Of a stretch of 64,000 nt of DNA, positions 1 to 14,130 are shown piece after piece (the first letter of the stretch is position 1; each line of letters begins with the position of its first letter). The notes under the pieces were generated by a model, which ran no database searches, was not told the DNA's origin, and saw nothing but the letters and a program-made list of their open reading frames with translations. Position numbers and translations under genes: made by a program. Location of the stretch: positions 48,833,962 through 48,897,961 of the forward strand of contig CM067356.1 in assembly GCA_034190875.2 (NCBI GenBank), written 5' to 3'. This DNA is from Urechis unicinctus. Its lineage: Eukaryota > Annelida > Polychaeta > Xenopneusta > Urechidae.

Positions 1-384
1 ATGCAGAAAATTGTGAAAATCAAGGGCGATAAAAAATTATTAGCAATTCTATTCGTGGACTGTATTGCGGAGTCAGATTTGCGGAGGTGGTGTTCACGAA
101 GTCAGCTACTGCATAAGAGTTTACGATTGTAACTGTTGTTGAGCGTATGCTGTGATAGGTACGCTACATTTAACGTCGGTTGGCCAGACCGATTGGTACC
201 ACATGCATACCAAGGAGACTACAACTTATCACTCTCTTATTAGTTATTCTCTATGATTATTATCATCCTGGCCACCTTATTAGTTATTATAAGTTACTTC
301 AGATTGTGACGTTGTATTTCTTCTGGTGACGTAAGCGTTGGTTTGATGGCATTGATAGCAGTAGATACTAGTTGATAATGGCAG

Positions 385-870
385 TCGTATTCCCTTTAGC
401 TTGGTTGCTTAGATATTTTGAAAGGAGGTGCTAGCAGTTTGTCCACATGGCCGTTATCTGATTGCAGCATTTTAACCCACAGCACAACAGAAAACTTAGC
501 GAGTTGTTTGTAGTATAACAGATTTAAGTAAACCAAGTCAGCCATTATTGGCCTATCATAACGTAACCTGCATCGTCGGTCTAGCTCGCTTTATACTATG
601 TTTATATTCTTTTCAAAACACCCACACACTAACTAAGCGACTGAGAGGGTCGAAGACTATTGCAGAACAACACCTGCGGACGGTTTGCCTGCGGCATGTA
701 GATCAACTAGACCATGTGTTTGATGTGGTTTTATCTCCAAGTTGCTTACAACACGATATCTAAAGCGGCGTGTTCATTTGAAAAATTTTATCTGCTGCTT
801 AACTGATATTCAAAACAGCACCTAGGGATTGAGAAAAAATATGTTATTATATCATAAACAAGGTTTCTTT
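385..870 (+). repeat. Dispersed repeat family 1, copy A
   Basis: This block contains GGTGCTAGCAG, TGCATCGTCGGTCT, GTGTGGTTTTATCTC-like and TCTAAAGCGGCG segments. The same segments recur in the same order, inverted, at 5.27-5.64 kb, and partly near 10.4, 11.8 and 18.0 kb. Short frames in it are not conserved between copies, so it is probably non-coding mobile DNA. Confidence 0.65.
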
Positions 871-3800
871 GGTAACTGACTCTAAATAGTGTTGAAGGAG
901 CATCTGAGTTTGTATTTTACCCAAGTTGTGAAATGTTACGATATCCTATCGTAAATGTTACATGAATGGTTAGACATTCTCAGGTCAACTATAATAGTCC
1001 ACCACTACATTAGCGCCACCTATCGGTCTGAGTAAATGAACGCATGTTGCTTCTGTGGTCACAAATTGCTATGAGTTTATCAAAGACGTTCTAAATGCGA
1101 ATCCTGCTATAGACTGAATCATGCAGATTTCTGCGTATGTGGAAGTAACGTTACGTTTAGTGCTGCTCTGTGTAGGTACATAAGTGGCAACAAAGCATTT
1201 GGTCAGGTTTTATATGACCGGCAAAAACGGTCTTATGTGCGTGATGCTTTTAGTGCCATTTCCCATTGAAGTCGTGTCGATTTGGCTTTAGAAGTGTAAT
1301 ACTAGTCTTCTTCTGTAGGGATGATATGTAAAGGTGCGACCGAAATCTCAGCCTGTGGGTTTTTCTTGAAGTATCAGCGAATAAGTGGCTTTATTAGGAT
1401 CGTTAATTGTTGGTCAAAGTTTGATGAGTAGGCTTCAGGTGATTGCACCGAAGGTAGTGTTTCATATTTCACCACAGTACTACTGGTTGTAAATTACTAT
1501 CATTTAAAATGTTTGTAAACAAATTAGCAAGTATTCTCCTTTGACCGCGCAATCTACATAGACGGTTGTGTCACTTTTCTTTTTACATCCCTGAATATCA
1601 GTAAAAGAGAACAATCGGCAGTATATCCAGGCCAACCATATCCCAGAGTATGCTCTACCACCATATAAAGTGTAAATGATGTAAGGTTTGCTTAGTCCCC
1701 CAACAGATATAGAATATCTGCATTGCATTATAAATATCCTTGTTGGCAATAATGAAGCGTAATTTGTGGCAATAGAAAACAGGCATTGTTTCGAGCCGGC
1801 TGCAATCTCTATGCAGAATATGATTATACCTAATTAACATATTTTTAAAATGGTAGTGTCTAAAAATATGTTATGATTATGAGCTACGGCGTGGGCGACG
1901 TCCGCCAATAAAACAGACTTCTAGGTCATTGGTTTTTTTTGTTGGTTACAAATTCAATTTTGGTCATATCTCCAAGTGATATTGAACACTTGGTTTTATA
2001 TGTCAATTGTCATCATCAGGGCCCCTAGACAGGCCATATCTCAACAAACACCCAAAACAACACAATGATTTTGATGGGCGAAATAGTTAAGCTGCAATGA
2101 ACAGGCCCCGAAAGTAATTGTGCTCATCGATGTTTTAATACAGTTACTGTAATAGTTAGACCTTTTGGCAACTCTTAACGTGTTGTAAGGTCGTCAATGA
2201 GATATCTCTTTGAACTTACAAATTGTCCGTGCATATGATTACTTCATTTTGAATAAACAGGTTGAACGTTAATGCTCGCTATTCTACTCTTGGCACAAAA
2301 TTACATCTTGTTCCAATTATACTCATGGGTCATACTTTTGTTGCTGAATGTATTTTTATAAAGCATAACTGTCACTTGATAGCAGCTCCTAGAATCGTGA
2401 CCTATTGTTACCATATATGGGTCATCGCTGTGAGTGATCCACCTGTGAATGGCATACATTTATACTTTGCTGATTACTGTACGATCAAAGAATAAAAAAA
2501 ATTGCTCGTGTAATTTGAAGAATAATTATCGGACTGATAACCTCATATCTATCTGATGTCATTGCTTGGGTCACGTGAATCTTTGCCTTTGATTATTCAG
2601 GATATAAGTGGTCGCTCACTCTCTTCCGAGGTGCACATCACTACTTTCAGACATGGGCTCCTTATGGCAGTCGTGCCAGGCCCCTGCAGGGTCAACACGG
2701 TTTTCTTACGGGATCACTTCGGGTCGTTTGGGTCCCCTTGACCCCTTACAGGTTTCCACGGGAGTTTATATCTGCCAAACTGGATAGTTGACCATTTTAA
2801 AAACAACGTAATCATTCATTGTTTTTCACATTGTTATACAGGGAATATACAGGATGGAGAGAGGGTAAGTAGCAGTCAGTCGACTAAACGTGACCAACGG
2901 TATAACATTAAATTTGAAATAGCCTGTTGCATGCGAACAGATTGCCATGACTGCGGTCCTTATCGGGACATGTAATAAAACTCAATTCGAAATGTTGCAT
3001 CATGAATGGTAAAGACGTCTGCTACAACTAGATACTGCTCCCCAAGTGATGAAACAAATAACCACATTGACAATATATTGTTTCTGCTAAGAAACATTTC
3101 AATAGAATTGTTTATAAATCTTATTGCCGTGTTATTCCATGTTTGCTCTAGCTTAAAAAAACGAATAGGAAATAATCAAATTGATATGAGCAAATTAAAA
3201 CTTCATATCACCGTCTATTATCTGCATACTTTATTATCAAAACTTCTTCAGTTTGTGATCATAAATTTGAAATGAACCATGGCTATCAATTTGAAAATAA
3301 GTATTGCTAAGTAGTCAAAATGGCACTCTCATATTTCTCTGCCTCAAAAACATCAATTTGGACTTATATGTATATATATATATAAACAAGAGAGCATTAT
3401 AAATTGATATTTCTTATCGTGTTTAACAGAAACTGTTCAATGTCTTATACAGCAGTATAACTACGAGAGAACCAAACTTATGTCACCAAAGCATCCCAAC
3501 GGCGACAAGATATCCGGCAGACGAATTCTAAATAATGATTTTATACTGATCGTATTAATGAAGGTTATGAAATTAGTCAGACAAAGGCGCTGATGTTATG
3601 GTATTGACGTCTGGCTATTGATTTGTCTATTATGCGGACGAGAATATGGTTAGGTACAAGGATATTGCCATTAATCAAGTGTCAAATCAGACAGGACTGT
3701 ACTCATTGGATTTGCAAACAAACGCTGTAGCATTTGATATATTTAAATTAATCAATATTTGAATCAGTACTGTAATATGCTGTTCAAACAAAAGTTACGA

Positions 3801-5269
3801 ACGATTGCTGAATCAACACTGCTGTAAATGATTCGACCGTCTTCATTTTTTGGCAGGCTGTTGAACTATGATCAAGAAACGGCCACAATGGCAGACTGCT
3901 AGCATATGTACCCCAGAAACTTAACAAACAGTTGAATTGAAAAACAACCACGACAGTAAAAGAAACCGAATGTTCTGGTTTTATTTGTGAATTTATCCTT
4001 TCTATGAATTATGCTTCAAATGATTCAAGCATTAGAATTTTAATATTTGATCGTACGGTAGTTAACGAAGTATAAATGTACCCCGTTTACAGGTGGACCT
4101 GTCTCAGCGATGATCGATATAGGGTAACAAGAGCCCGAACGTCTACCAACTACTTCCAAGTGACAGTAATGCTTTACAAGACTAGATTCAGTTATACAAG
4201 TATACCTATGATTATAATTGAAACAAGATTACGTGGCATATATGGAATCGCGAGTTGTAACGTTCACTCAGTTTTTGCAAAATGAAGTAATCATATGCAA
4301 GGACAACAGGATATGGTCAAGGGAGATATCTTGGATACTACGACGACCCTGTTGTACATTTGGGGAGCACATTGCATTCTTGGCAAGTCTATAGTGGTTT
4401 TGATATTTTTCCAATCGAAATCAAAATTTCCATTGTGCTGGTTTGGGTGGTTGTTGAGAGATGGCTTGTCTGGGATCCCTGACATTGACAATTAACACAG
4501 AAAATCGTAGGTCCAATTTATCTTGGAGATATAACCGAAATTGAATCTGTTACCTAAACAAAATGAAAAGTGACTTTGAAGTCGACCTCATAGACGGTCT
4601 TTGTCTATGTATTTAAGTAACGTAGCTCATCATCGTAACATACGTTTAGACCCTGGCATCTTAAAAATATGTCAATTAGAACCGTATATATGATTATATT
4701 CTGCCTGGTGATTGCGGCCAACACGGAAAAAGGCTTGTTTCTTATCTTTACAAGCTGCATTTCTGCGAAAGTGGTTTTTGTAATACAATGTTAGTCAGTC
4801 AGTTGCATGTTTAATGGTGGCAGATGATACTCTGGGATATGGTTGATCTGGAAAACATAGTCTCAAATTTCCTGGATATCGGGTGATTGTTCTGTTATAC
4901 TGATATGAAGGGAACTACAAAGACAAATAGCAAAACCGACGATGTAGGTTGCGTGATAACAGAAGAATAATTGCTTATCGGCTTACAAACATCGTTCATG
5001 ATAGTAGTTTACTTCCAGTAGTGCTGCAATTTTAATAAGGTGATATATAAAACACCAGGTTCAGTTCACCAACGTAAAACCTACTTATCAAACTTTGACT
5101 CATAATAATTTGTTGCTGCACGCAGTAATTTTTTATATGGCATCAGGTGAATCCAATGCAGTGAAAGTTGAACTGAGAATGTTATAATCATTCATGTAAC
5201 ATCTTTAGGTAAACGTCGATGGCAGCCGACATCTACGATAGGAGTCTGTTATCAAGGAAACAATGGTTC

Positions 5270-5640
5270 GATATAATTAAATCTTTTGATCCTGTGCAAT
5301 TAAGTACGTATCCCCAGGTGTTGTTCTGATCATCAGGTGTGCAGCAGATGAAAACTATAAAATGTACACGCCGCTTTCGATTTCATGCTGCTAGCAACTT
5401 GTAGATAAAACCACACCAAACACACAGTCTAGTGTATCTACATGTCGCATGCAGACCGACGGTAGGTGTAGCTCTGCAATATTCTCCGACCATCTCCATC
5501 GCTCCGTAGGTTTGTGGTTTGCGGTATGAAGTGAGATGGCCAATGAATCGTAACAACCGACGATGCAGACCACGACGTGATAAGCCAATCATTGCAAACT
5601 GGTTTCCTTATGCTATTATGTTGCACGAGAGTGTGTACGT
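5270..5640 (-). repeat. Dispersed repeat family 1, copy B (inverted)
   Basis: Read on the minus strand, this aligns with 540-800 over about 250 bases. Shared anchors are TGCATCGTCGGT, AGACTGTGTGTTTGGTGTGG, TTTTATCTACAAGTTGC and AAAGCGGCGTG. By eye, similarity in the second half is roughly four bases in five. Several overlapping minus-strand frames of 60-70 codons lie here; they reflect the repeat and not a gene. Confidence 0.65.
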
Positions 5641-7263
5641 CGATGTGAATATTGCGATAAATGTAACGGTTTAGACTTAAAACAAGAAATACTCGGCTGC
5701 GACTTATCTACCAAAAGCCATGCGATCAATCATAACCAGACTAACAGCCAAGATCAAGTCCTACTTTCGCTCATGTATTTGGTGACATCACTCGTATATC
5801 ATCGCCGAAATGCACAAACTGCATTCAATAAACCAATAAAAAGGAACATTGAACCAAATAGTATTGATATCGACAACTGCCAGAATTGCCATTTTGTTTG
5901 GGATACAAGAGGCATTTTTTCTACACATATGGATTCGTTTGAGGTATTTTCTCAGTTCAAAATACAGAGCTGAATTTGTGTAATTGCAACGGTTTATTCC
6001 TGCTCGTAAATAGCTCAGCTAACTGGTGACATCCTACTTTTTTTCTATAAGCCAACTTGGATATTTCTTAACAGCATTGAGATCTGAAGACTCTATAGGA
6101 TATTACATTTTTGAGCTGGCAATTGATTTGACTAATATGTGGCTGGAGATATGCATCGAATATGAGTTAAATTTGATAGGACTTATTTCATAGATTGCCC
6201 AAAGATGCACACCAGAATAGTATTCATACACTGCTTATTCAATGTGTTGGCTGTCTAATGAAGGTCGAATCGATACTAATTTGCTTTTGTAAATAACTTT
6301 TGCAGTTTCTTTAGGTGAAGGTTTATTCAACAAGCCTACATAACGATTTACTTCAATCCGTTACAAACGACTCACAAAGATCCTATACTGCTGTAGGTTG
6401 CACTGCTATAACCAGGAAAGGGTTATCTTGAAAAACTTTTAGCACTTGGTTTTGAGATATCACGGCAACCAAGATAAAGGGAATACAACTGACATTTGTA
6501 TGCAGTTATTCCCAAGTACTAACCACGTCAAACAAGGTTGCTAGGTGAAATATTAAGTTATGTATTCTAACGTGAGCTGCTGAAGCATATCATCCTGGTC
6601 CAATACAATTGAGTTGTTGTGATCAATGCGATGGTGACATTATCTTTGCTGATGTCAAGAAACAACAAAATAATCTCATTGTGTCGAGCAGGTGCACCAG
6701 AGCCCACTAGCCCACTTATTCATGTGTTCGGCACACACATATATTTATTGCGGCATCATCTAACGTCAGCATTGGACTGAGAATTGCAAAATGTACATTC
6801 GGTGAAATACCACTGCATATAGATGTAGCCGCTATGAGTTCGTGGTGCATAGCGTGTATAATTGACGATGCAGATTTAACAGGTGCGGCGTATGATGGCT
6901 GTTATCTTACACCACTGACTTGTACTTGCTATTGCATATTTGCATTTTGAGGCAACTAGCCATGCCACCGGAGACTTTATGGCGTAATTGTCCCTGCTTC
7001 TCAAATATGAAATAATCATACCATTTTTCCACCTGACAATGCATCCTAAGCGTTTAATAGTTGCCATAACCAGCTCTACATCAGTGTTTGTAGTGCATAC
7101 ACTTAACGGACCTCTTATATTTCGTTAGCATCTGATCCGCTGAATCTCTTCTCGGCAAATCTAAGACAACAAGTCTCCAGATTGGCGAATAGAACAAGGC
7201 ACAACCGAGGGATATTACATATCAAGGACAACTACTTATAAGATGGCCTTGAAAGTATATGAG

Positions 7264-7297
7264 GCATTTGATGTGAAGACATCTTCACGTCAAATGC
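7264..7297. other. Short-loop hairpin
   Basis: GCATTTGATGTGAAGA is followed after two bases by TCTTCACGTCAAATGC, so the 16-base arms pair with one wobble or mismatch. Nothing nearby identifies a function. It could be the core of a small foldback element. Confidence 0.55.
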
Positions 7298-9606
7298 AAC
7301 GCCCTCTCAACTGAACGAACAGTCATAACCAGAAACACCATACATTCTGAAGCAATAGCAAAAATTAAATATGGCTCAGCAATTTGATGGTACCGCTCTC
7401 ATTATCATAATTATCAGACATTTTATAGTGGTGTTGGAAAAGTGATGGAACGTAGCATATCATATCGCACATGGCAAATGGTTTATCAGTCACACAACCT
7501 TTAATATCATGATGGCCGCCAAATAACGACCCTATAATAATCGAAGCCGCAAGATAATTTTGAGTTAACATATGAATTATGCACTTACATCTTTGATCAC
7601 TTGACAATATACGGCAAATCATAAAATCGTCGCATTTGAAGTGACCGATATGATGAACATTAAAACATTGACATTAAATATATGCTAAATCCTAAGCGGT
7701 TCGGGAGATCTAATGAACGTTTGATAATCAACAGGATATCATATTCACAACAGGAGTACATTTATTTTCAGACGGAATTCATTTATCTTAACACAAGTGG
7801 TTATGCAATGGCGTTCGTACATTCAACAAGGTAACAAAATGATTGATTGTTCTGTCAGCACAGCTGTAGATAAATAACCAATCTGGTAACAATCGTATTG
7901 ACAAACGGCTTGTGCATATATTCACTGTACCATTTTTTCTTCGTTGGAGATGCTAGAAATATAGCTCACGTTGGCCGTCCTATGTAACAGAGTGTTATTT
8001 TTAATCATGATTAATTAGATTTACCCAACAATGTCAAAATGGCACCGTAAAGAAGTCACTTACGCATATATCCATCACCAGTGTTAACACCATGCCCCAT
8101 AAGCTTACTGTAAATCACATTGTTTACCTTCGTAGAATAATACCGACAATGTTAAGTCAGACGCAAGGACGTGGATATTGTTGTAGATTTACGTTGCTTT
8201 TGTTTGCTGAATAATAGGTATCGCTGTTTGGTGGCAGCATTTACAGTTGTGTACAACTAAGCTTTGTACACAATACATGTCATCTGATGTAAAATGCACC
8301 TAGATTCTGCACTTGGTGCCGTTTTAGTTAATTGCTGCCTCACCCTGGCTTGCCATTGTATATCGCATTCTATAATTCACACATTTATACACATAGAAGC
8401 GACATGCTGCGTCATGAAGACGTTACAAAATCAACAGTCGAGGTACACTACTATCATCGCAACAGCAAATATGTATTTCAAACAAGAAGTTAGAACGAAA
8501 ACGGCTATGCTGATAAATATGCAATGAAGGGTAAGTTATCGTCTATGAGGAATGCACTGAATGCATGTCACTCTAATCACTGAACACACCTTTCCACATT
8601 CGGAGATCGCTAGTTCTGAACTTTCCAACCATCTTAGAAAAGCTATTTATAAAGAGTCGTCCGAAATAAAGTCGGTACGCAACAAGCACACTGTACACTA
8701 AGAGGAAGTATTCTAAGCAATTAATATTCGTCTTGGCATTACGCTTTAGTGCGTGCGTGATTGTGTGTCACCCCTCGGAACGCATCGGCACTGGACCAAG
8801 AAGCAAGTTACCCATTCTTGGGAAGGGGAGCCAGAGAATAAATGAACATTCTCGTGACGGATTTTGTTCAGTTGGAACTGATTTAGAACCGGCTTACCCA
8901 AAGTTGTTAACAATTATGTAATGCGCATGCCTTGACTAACGTGAACTATATGTCCGAGCTAGCGCCAGCAAATTCTGTCCGAGTTGGGCACACGGGGATG
9001 CGTAAACGGGCTGGTTATTAGCTGTTTAGGAACGATAGGCAATAAACAAAGAATGGTAGTTGGTAGGTAAAACCATGTGCACAACTCGATGACCTAATCG
9101 CATGTACAATATTCAATTAAGAATATAAACCTACGAAAATCGGCCTCCAAAGAGGTATCCCCGAACTTTTATTGCTGCCTCATGTAGCTGATAAGCAATG
9201 AGTGACTGTCGTTAATTTTACCTTCTCAGTTTTAAACCAGTAGGACCAATCAGCTTCGCGTCCTTGTGTATATTCCTCATATCACCAGCGTGACCATAGG
9301 ATAACTTACATTTATCGCTTTGCTAGTTTTGATGCTTGATTGGATGTTGGTCGCATATGCAAATGGACGGCTGTGGTTGTGATTAATATATGATTGGTTC
9401 GCACAATGTTGCTTAACGTATTACACCCACTTGTGCAAACAAGCATGATAACAGAAAACCTATCAAATAGTAAGACCGAGGTTTTCACCAATGCTTATCA
9501 ACTGTAAAGTACATCTAGATGGCATTCATATTGGCTGTAAGGAGGTCGGAAGGTTGTGGGTAGAGGAAAAATACCAGAAAGATATACCGTTAATGAACAT
9601 CGTTAT

Positions 9607-9681
9607 ACCAAGCTGTGAGATCGGGAATTGTGATATCTACTATCGCAGCAGTTATCGCAAATCCCGACCTCACAGCCTTGT
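9607..9681 (+). other. Pre-miRNA-like hairpin
   Basis: The arms at 9607-9635 and 9653-9681 are complementary over 29 positions with about four mismatches and one G-U pair, and the loop is 17 bases. Size and shape fit a microRNA precursor. However, I recognise no known microRNA family, and short inverted repeats are common in this mosaic. A decayed foldback element is equally possible. Confidence 0.35.
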
Positions 9682-10419
9682 ACAACCTTCAGAATGCCAA
9701 ACAATATTAATGAGACAATATAAAACAGCAGCGTGGCATTTCATACTCGGGATGTGAGCAGCTAACATCTACTAACTGCCAACACATAAACTGACAGTTC
9801 ATACACACAGGTTGTTACGGCGAATTGCACTTGATTCATACATCATAAGCGCTTATGAAACATCGATTGATTGCTTAAGATAATGCAATATGTAACTTAT
9901 ATCCATAAAATGACACCCCCCCTGATGGGCGACCAGACGTGCATCCTATACTGACTGATACGGTGTTTTTTGTCTTGTACTGGGCGCCTATGTGTAGATA
10001 AACTTAGGTTGTCTTAGACGTATCGCGAAGAGGCTCAGTGGATCAGATAGTAATAATATGTAGGAGGTCCATTACGTATATTCTTAACACACACTGTTGT
10101 CGAACTGGTTCTGGGTTTACGATGCATTGTCAGGTAGATTAAAGGTTTGATCATTTCATACCTGAGCAGCGATAATTGTCACTCCCCCCCCCCACCAGCT
10201 CCACTCCATTTACATAGTAAGTTACGTCAATATGCATAATATGCAGACAATTGTAAGTCAGCAATGTAAAATACGAGTCACGTTCATAAAGTTCGCACAG
10301 CTTCGTTCTATGCATCTGAAACGGAACAGATGGTAGAAGTGGTAGCGTTTTGTTGAGCGTATGCATTGTGCTTAACACATCCTGTTCTCGTACCGCACGA
10401 GGTTACAATGTCCATTGAA

Positions 10420-10560
10420 AGCAGGTGCTAGTGGATTGTCAAGGTCACCCTTTCCTGATTACAGCATTCCAACCTACTGCAGCACCTGAAGCTTGTTGAG
10501 TAGTAGCGGTAGTTATTTAAGAAAACCCATTAATTCCCAGAAGCCATCTACTGAATATAC
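10420..10560 (+). repeat. Dispersed repeat family 1, partial copy
   Basis: GCAGGTGCTAGTGG, then CTGATTACAGCATTCCAAC and CTGAAGCTTGTTGAG, match the left part of copy A (about 425-510) and the copy at 17.96 kb in the same order. The right part of the family cannot be followed clearly. Confidence 0.5.
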
Positions 10561-11749
10561 GCAGGTGATTTCAAAATACATTCGTATTAAACGCCTTTGC
10601 TTAAATACACTGCGAAAAAGTGCTGATTTACAAAATATCAATTAACGGGAGAAACTCCCGAATATATTCAGTCAGCACATATTCAGTCAACACACATGTA
10701 TCCACACCATTGCATCCACATATAAGTCACTTTATTTGCCAGTCCGGCAATGTCAATGTTTCGTTAATTACAGCGTTGATACATGTCTCAGGTGATAAAA
10801 AACATCGATCTCTTCCGTGAGTCGAGCTTATAACCAAACATAAATAGAGCGTTCTTTTTAATTTATCTATGTAATTCGAAATGGCATTTCAAGACCACCA
10901 CCATTCATGTTCGCAGATTATAATATGCTAGCCTCCATCAATAGTGGCATTATCTGATTGTTGCCGATATTCATTATGATTTGGTTTAATGCGGCTTTGC
11001 ATTGGAGTGTTTCGCCTAAGATGGTTTCAATTCGATCAAATGATGCAGTTTGTGCAATGCTATGGCGCCATGCAAATGATATCAGCTAATACATGAACGA
11101 AAGTATGACTGGATAGTGATTGATGGATCGTTTGGAAGCTTCATGACTCATTTGTAACAGTAGTGGTCGGTAGAAACAAATGCATTGGGAACAGCGGTGA
11201 CGAATATATCAGAACTAACAAAACTGCTTCCATGAGCAGCGCTATTGCCATTGCTTTTACTCAAATTACAATCAGTAATTTGTACTGGTAGATCAACACC
11301 ACAACATCTTCAATGAATCCGTACGTGTAGATACCAATGCAACAGATGACAATATCTGGCTGTAGTCGACACTAATGCGATTTTCACCTGTGATTGCTTG
11401 ATTGTAGGTTAATGAATATAGTACGTGCATCACGGTGCGCCAAGCAAGTCACGTCACTAAAAACATTGCTTCCGGTAGATGAGTCCCAGCGGAAGTTTTG
11501 CAGCCTTACACCTGAATTGGTACATTTAGAAAAATATTCACATCGATGCACACATTAGCATGCAACGTGCTGTGGATGACATTTGAAAAGCAATCAGCAC
11601 TCTTAATGCTTAGGATAAAAGGTAAAATGTTGTCGGTTTTTCAAAAACCACATCAGTCTAACTAGCTTAATACAGCAGATGCATGTTAAGACACACGCAG
11701 ACTCTGCAAAAACAACCTGTAGCAGCAACACCTAATGTTGCGAGTCTTT

Positions 11750-11910
11750 GTGCAGTGTTCATATAGAATCTATTTAACTGTGCTTGAAGCAAATGTTTAG
11801 ATGAATCCCATAGCTAGCAACAAGACATCTAAAGCGGCTTATTAAATGATGAAGATTTTCACCAGCAGCTCACCTGATATTTAAACAACTGCTGTGGATT
11901 AGCCCGTGTA
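11750..11910 (+). repeat. Dispersed repeat family 1, right-end fragment
   Basis: GCTAGCAACAAGACATCTAAAG, shortened here to its core ACATCTAAAGCGGC, is followed by a TTTTCACCAGCAGCTCACCTGATATT-like stretch. This matches the right part of copy A near 750-820 and of copy B. Confidence 0.5.
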
Positions 11911-12149
11911 TCAACGATTGAAAGACGTCATGTACAATAAAAAAAAGAGTTGTGATCATAGAAAAACATCTGCTGGATCATGCATATTACGTGTTCAATG
12001 AACTAAAATAGTATAACAGATAGTATCAAGCTTATTTTACGCAAGCTTTGTAATGTCGATGCATACTAAGGTATATGTGTTGTTCTATTTACAATCCGTG
12101 ACAAATAACCTATGCATTTTGATAGTATTGTAATATTGGAAGCTCAGTC

Positions 12150-12750
12150 AGAATAAACAATTGGCTGATTTTTGTCTTATGCAATATAAGGATTTAAACA
12201 ACTGGTTATGTAAATGTTTATTGATTGACTGTTTGGGTTAATAAAAAAATCGGATCGATTCAGATAAACAAGGATAAGGATCGTATCACATTCAATTTGA
12301 AATGTTCAACGTATGCGACATTTTAGATGTCACATGGTCAAGAGTTTGTATCAGAGATGGGAATAACAGTGTCAATACTAACCTCAGTCCATGTGTGTTT
12401 TAATATGGGTGACATAGCCTGCGGAAGCTATACGGTCATGATGACAATGATGCAATGTTATTGAGACATTGGCAACTCATACAGCAAAGCAAAACTTTCC
12501 TCTGCATTTCATATAGGCTTGGCTGATTTTTTGTCTTATCGCCTACAACATATTGCTTATGTAAATGTTTATTGATTGACGCATCGATTCAGAAAACAAG
12601 GATAAGGATCGTAACACAGCCTTGTTAGTTTCATTTGATGCAATATTGATTGTCATTGGCAACTTTCGATCCAGGTCATCATAAATGATCGTTGTTAGTT
12701 TCATTTTAATAGATTGTCGTTTCGATCCAGGTCGTCATAGATCGTTACAG
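12150..12750 (+). repeat. Imperfect tandem duplication
   Basis: A block starting GGCTGATTTTTGTCTTAT and running through TATGTAAATGTTTATTGATT and AACAAGGATAAGGATCGTA occurs near 12,164 and again near 12,525. A shorter unit with GTTAGTTTCATTT and TTTCGATCCAGGTC(A/G)TCAT is then repeated twice between about 12,625 and 12,745. No coding potential is evident. Confidence 0.7.
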
Positions 12751-13477
12751 CGTCCGCTGTACCGCTTGTGAGCTAAACTATAGTCATCATTTGCTGGAGA
12801 TATGATCAAAGTAGATCAAAATAGATCAAAGAAACCCGTGTATGGTGCCTTGTTTTGCAGATTACACTTCGTCATAACAACCAAGTAATTACACCTTTGT
12901 GATCCACACGTATTGGATATTCTTGCTTATTCAGCATTTGCATTAGTACCATAATTAACCTTGGCTTGGCTAATAAACCATAGTAACGTGTATATATTCA
13001 CATGCAGAGGCTGTCAAATATATGATGTCAAGATTACCATGCTTATTTTAGGTGAGCATACGAATATAAGATTTTTCAATAACAGTCCGATTATTTGTAT
13101 TCGGGTTTGTAATTTATATGGAAACATTCTGGAATATTTGTTCATGGTATGCCTGGTAGGCTTTCAAATATCATATTAAATGGTAAAATGATATTTTACA
13201 GTTATCTGTAACTGTAGTTGAGAGTTAAAGCATTGACACAGAGCTCGTTTGTGACTTGATTCATCGCGAAACACAAAATTGCATAATATCTTTTTGTCGC
13301 AGCAGTAAGCAATAACGTTCAACTTCCCTTTTTGTACTTAGAGACATGGGAATTTATAATATTAGCTTAATAATCATATCGTCTAAAGCATATGATATTG
13401 TTAGAAGGCTGAAATGATTGCCGATAACGACCAGGGTAAAAATACATGGACATTCGTGCATTATTTCGCGATGGTGA

Positions 13478-14130
13478 GTTCAGTATGCCGCCATGCGGTT
13501 CACGTGTTTCACTTCCAATTAGAAGATTACCCGCAGCACTGATATCCGACTTGTTTTTCTTTTATTGATAACGTGTTCAATAAGCTACACAAATGAACCC
13601 GCTGTAAATAACTCTGATAGCTTAGTCTCAATAGAAGGCCCACGATTAACTTCGATCCAGACATTCGTGCACCATTACAGCTTCCCAAGCGATTGTGAGC
13701 TGAGGAGGCCGCCATGCGGTTCGTGCGTTTTATTATCACTCTACACAACGCACCGACAGCTTACTTGTATTGCTGTTATAGACAAAAGATTGAACTACAT
13801 TAGTCATATCTGTGCATGCGAAAAACTTTACAATGACAGTAATGTAGTCAGATCATCCAATTGAATTTGTTATTTATATACCCAAAAGTATGTTTGTTTC
13901 GTTACATCATTAGGAGCTCAAAGCTTAACCTCTTCTTTGATGGCAGATCGAAACAGATTGCAATGGTAGAATCCCAGGCCATGTGGTGCACAATGCAAAC
14001 GTAATGTCAATAACGGCCTATTTATCATTGAATTGTTGACGGAAGTGAAGAAGGGCTGCGGTAAGACGCATATATGCCATGCAATGCAGGTGTACGCTTT
14101 GTGGCAGTTGTGTGGCAGTAATGCGTCAGA
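13478..14130 (+). repeat. Dispersed repeat family 2, copy 1
   Basis: It begins with GCCGCCATGCGGTTCACGTG and runs through a segment with AATTAGAAGATTACCC, CAGCACTG and ATCCGACTTG. It ends near 14,110 with GCAGTAATGCGT. The same segments recur in order at 19.80-20.31 kb. A third partial piece containing GCCGCCATGCGGTTCGTGCG lies inside it at about 13,710, so the family also has internal duplication. Confidence 0.65.
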
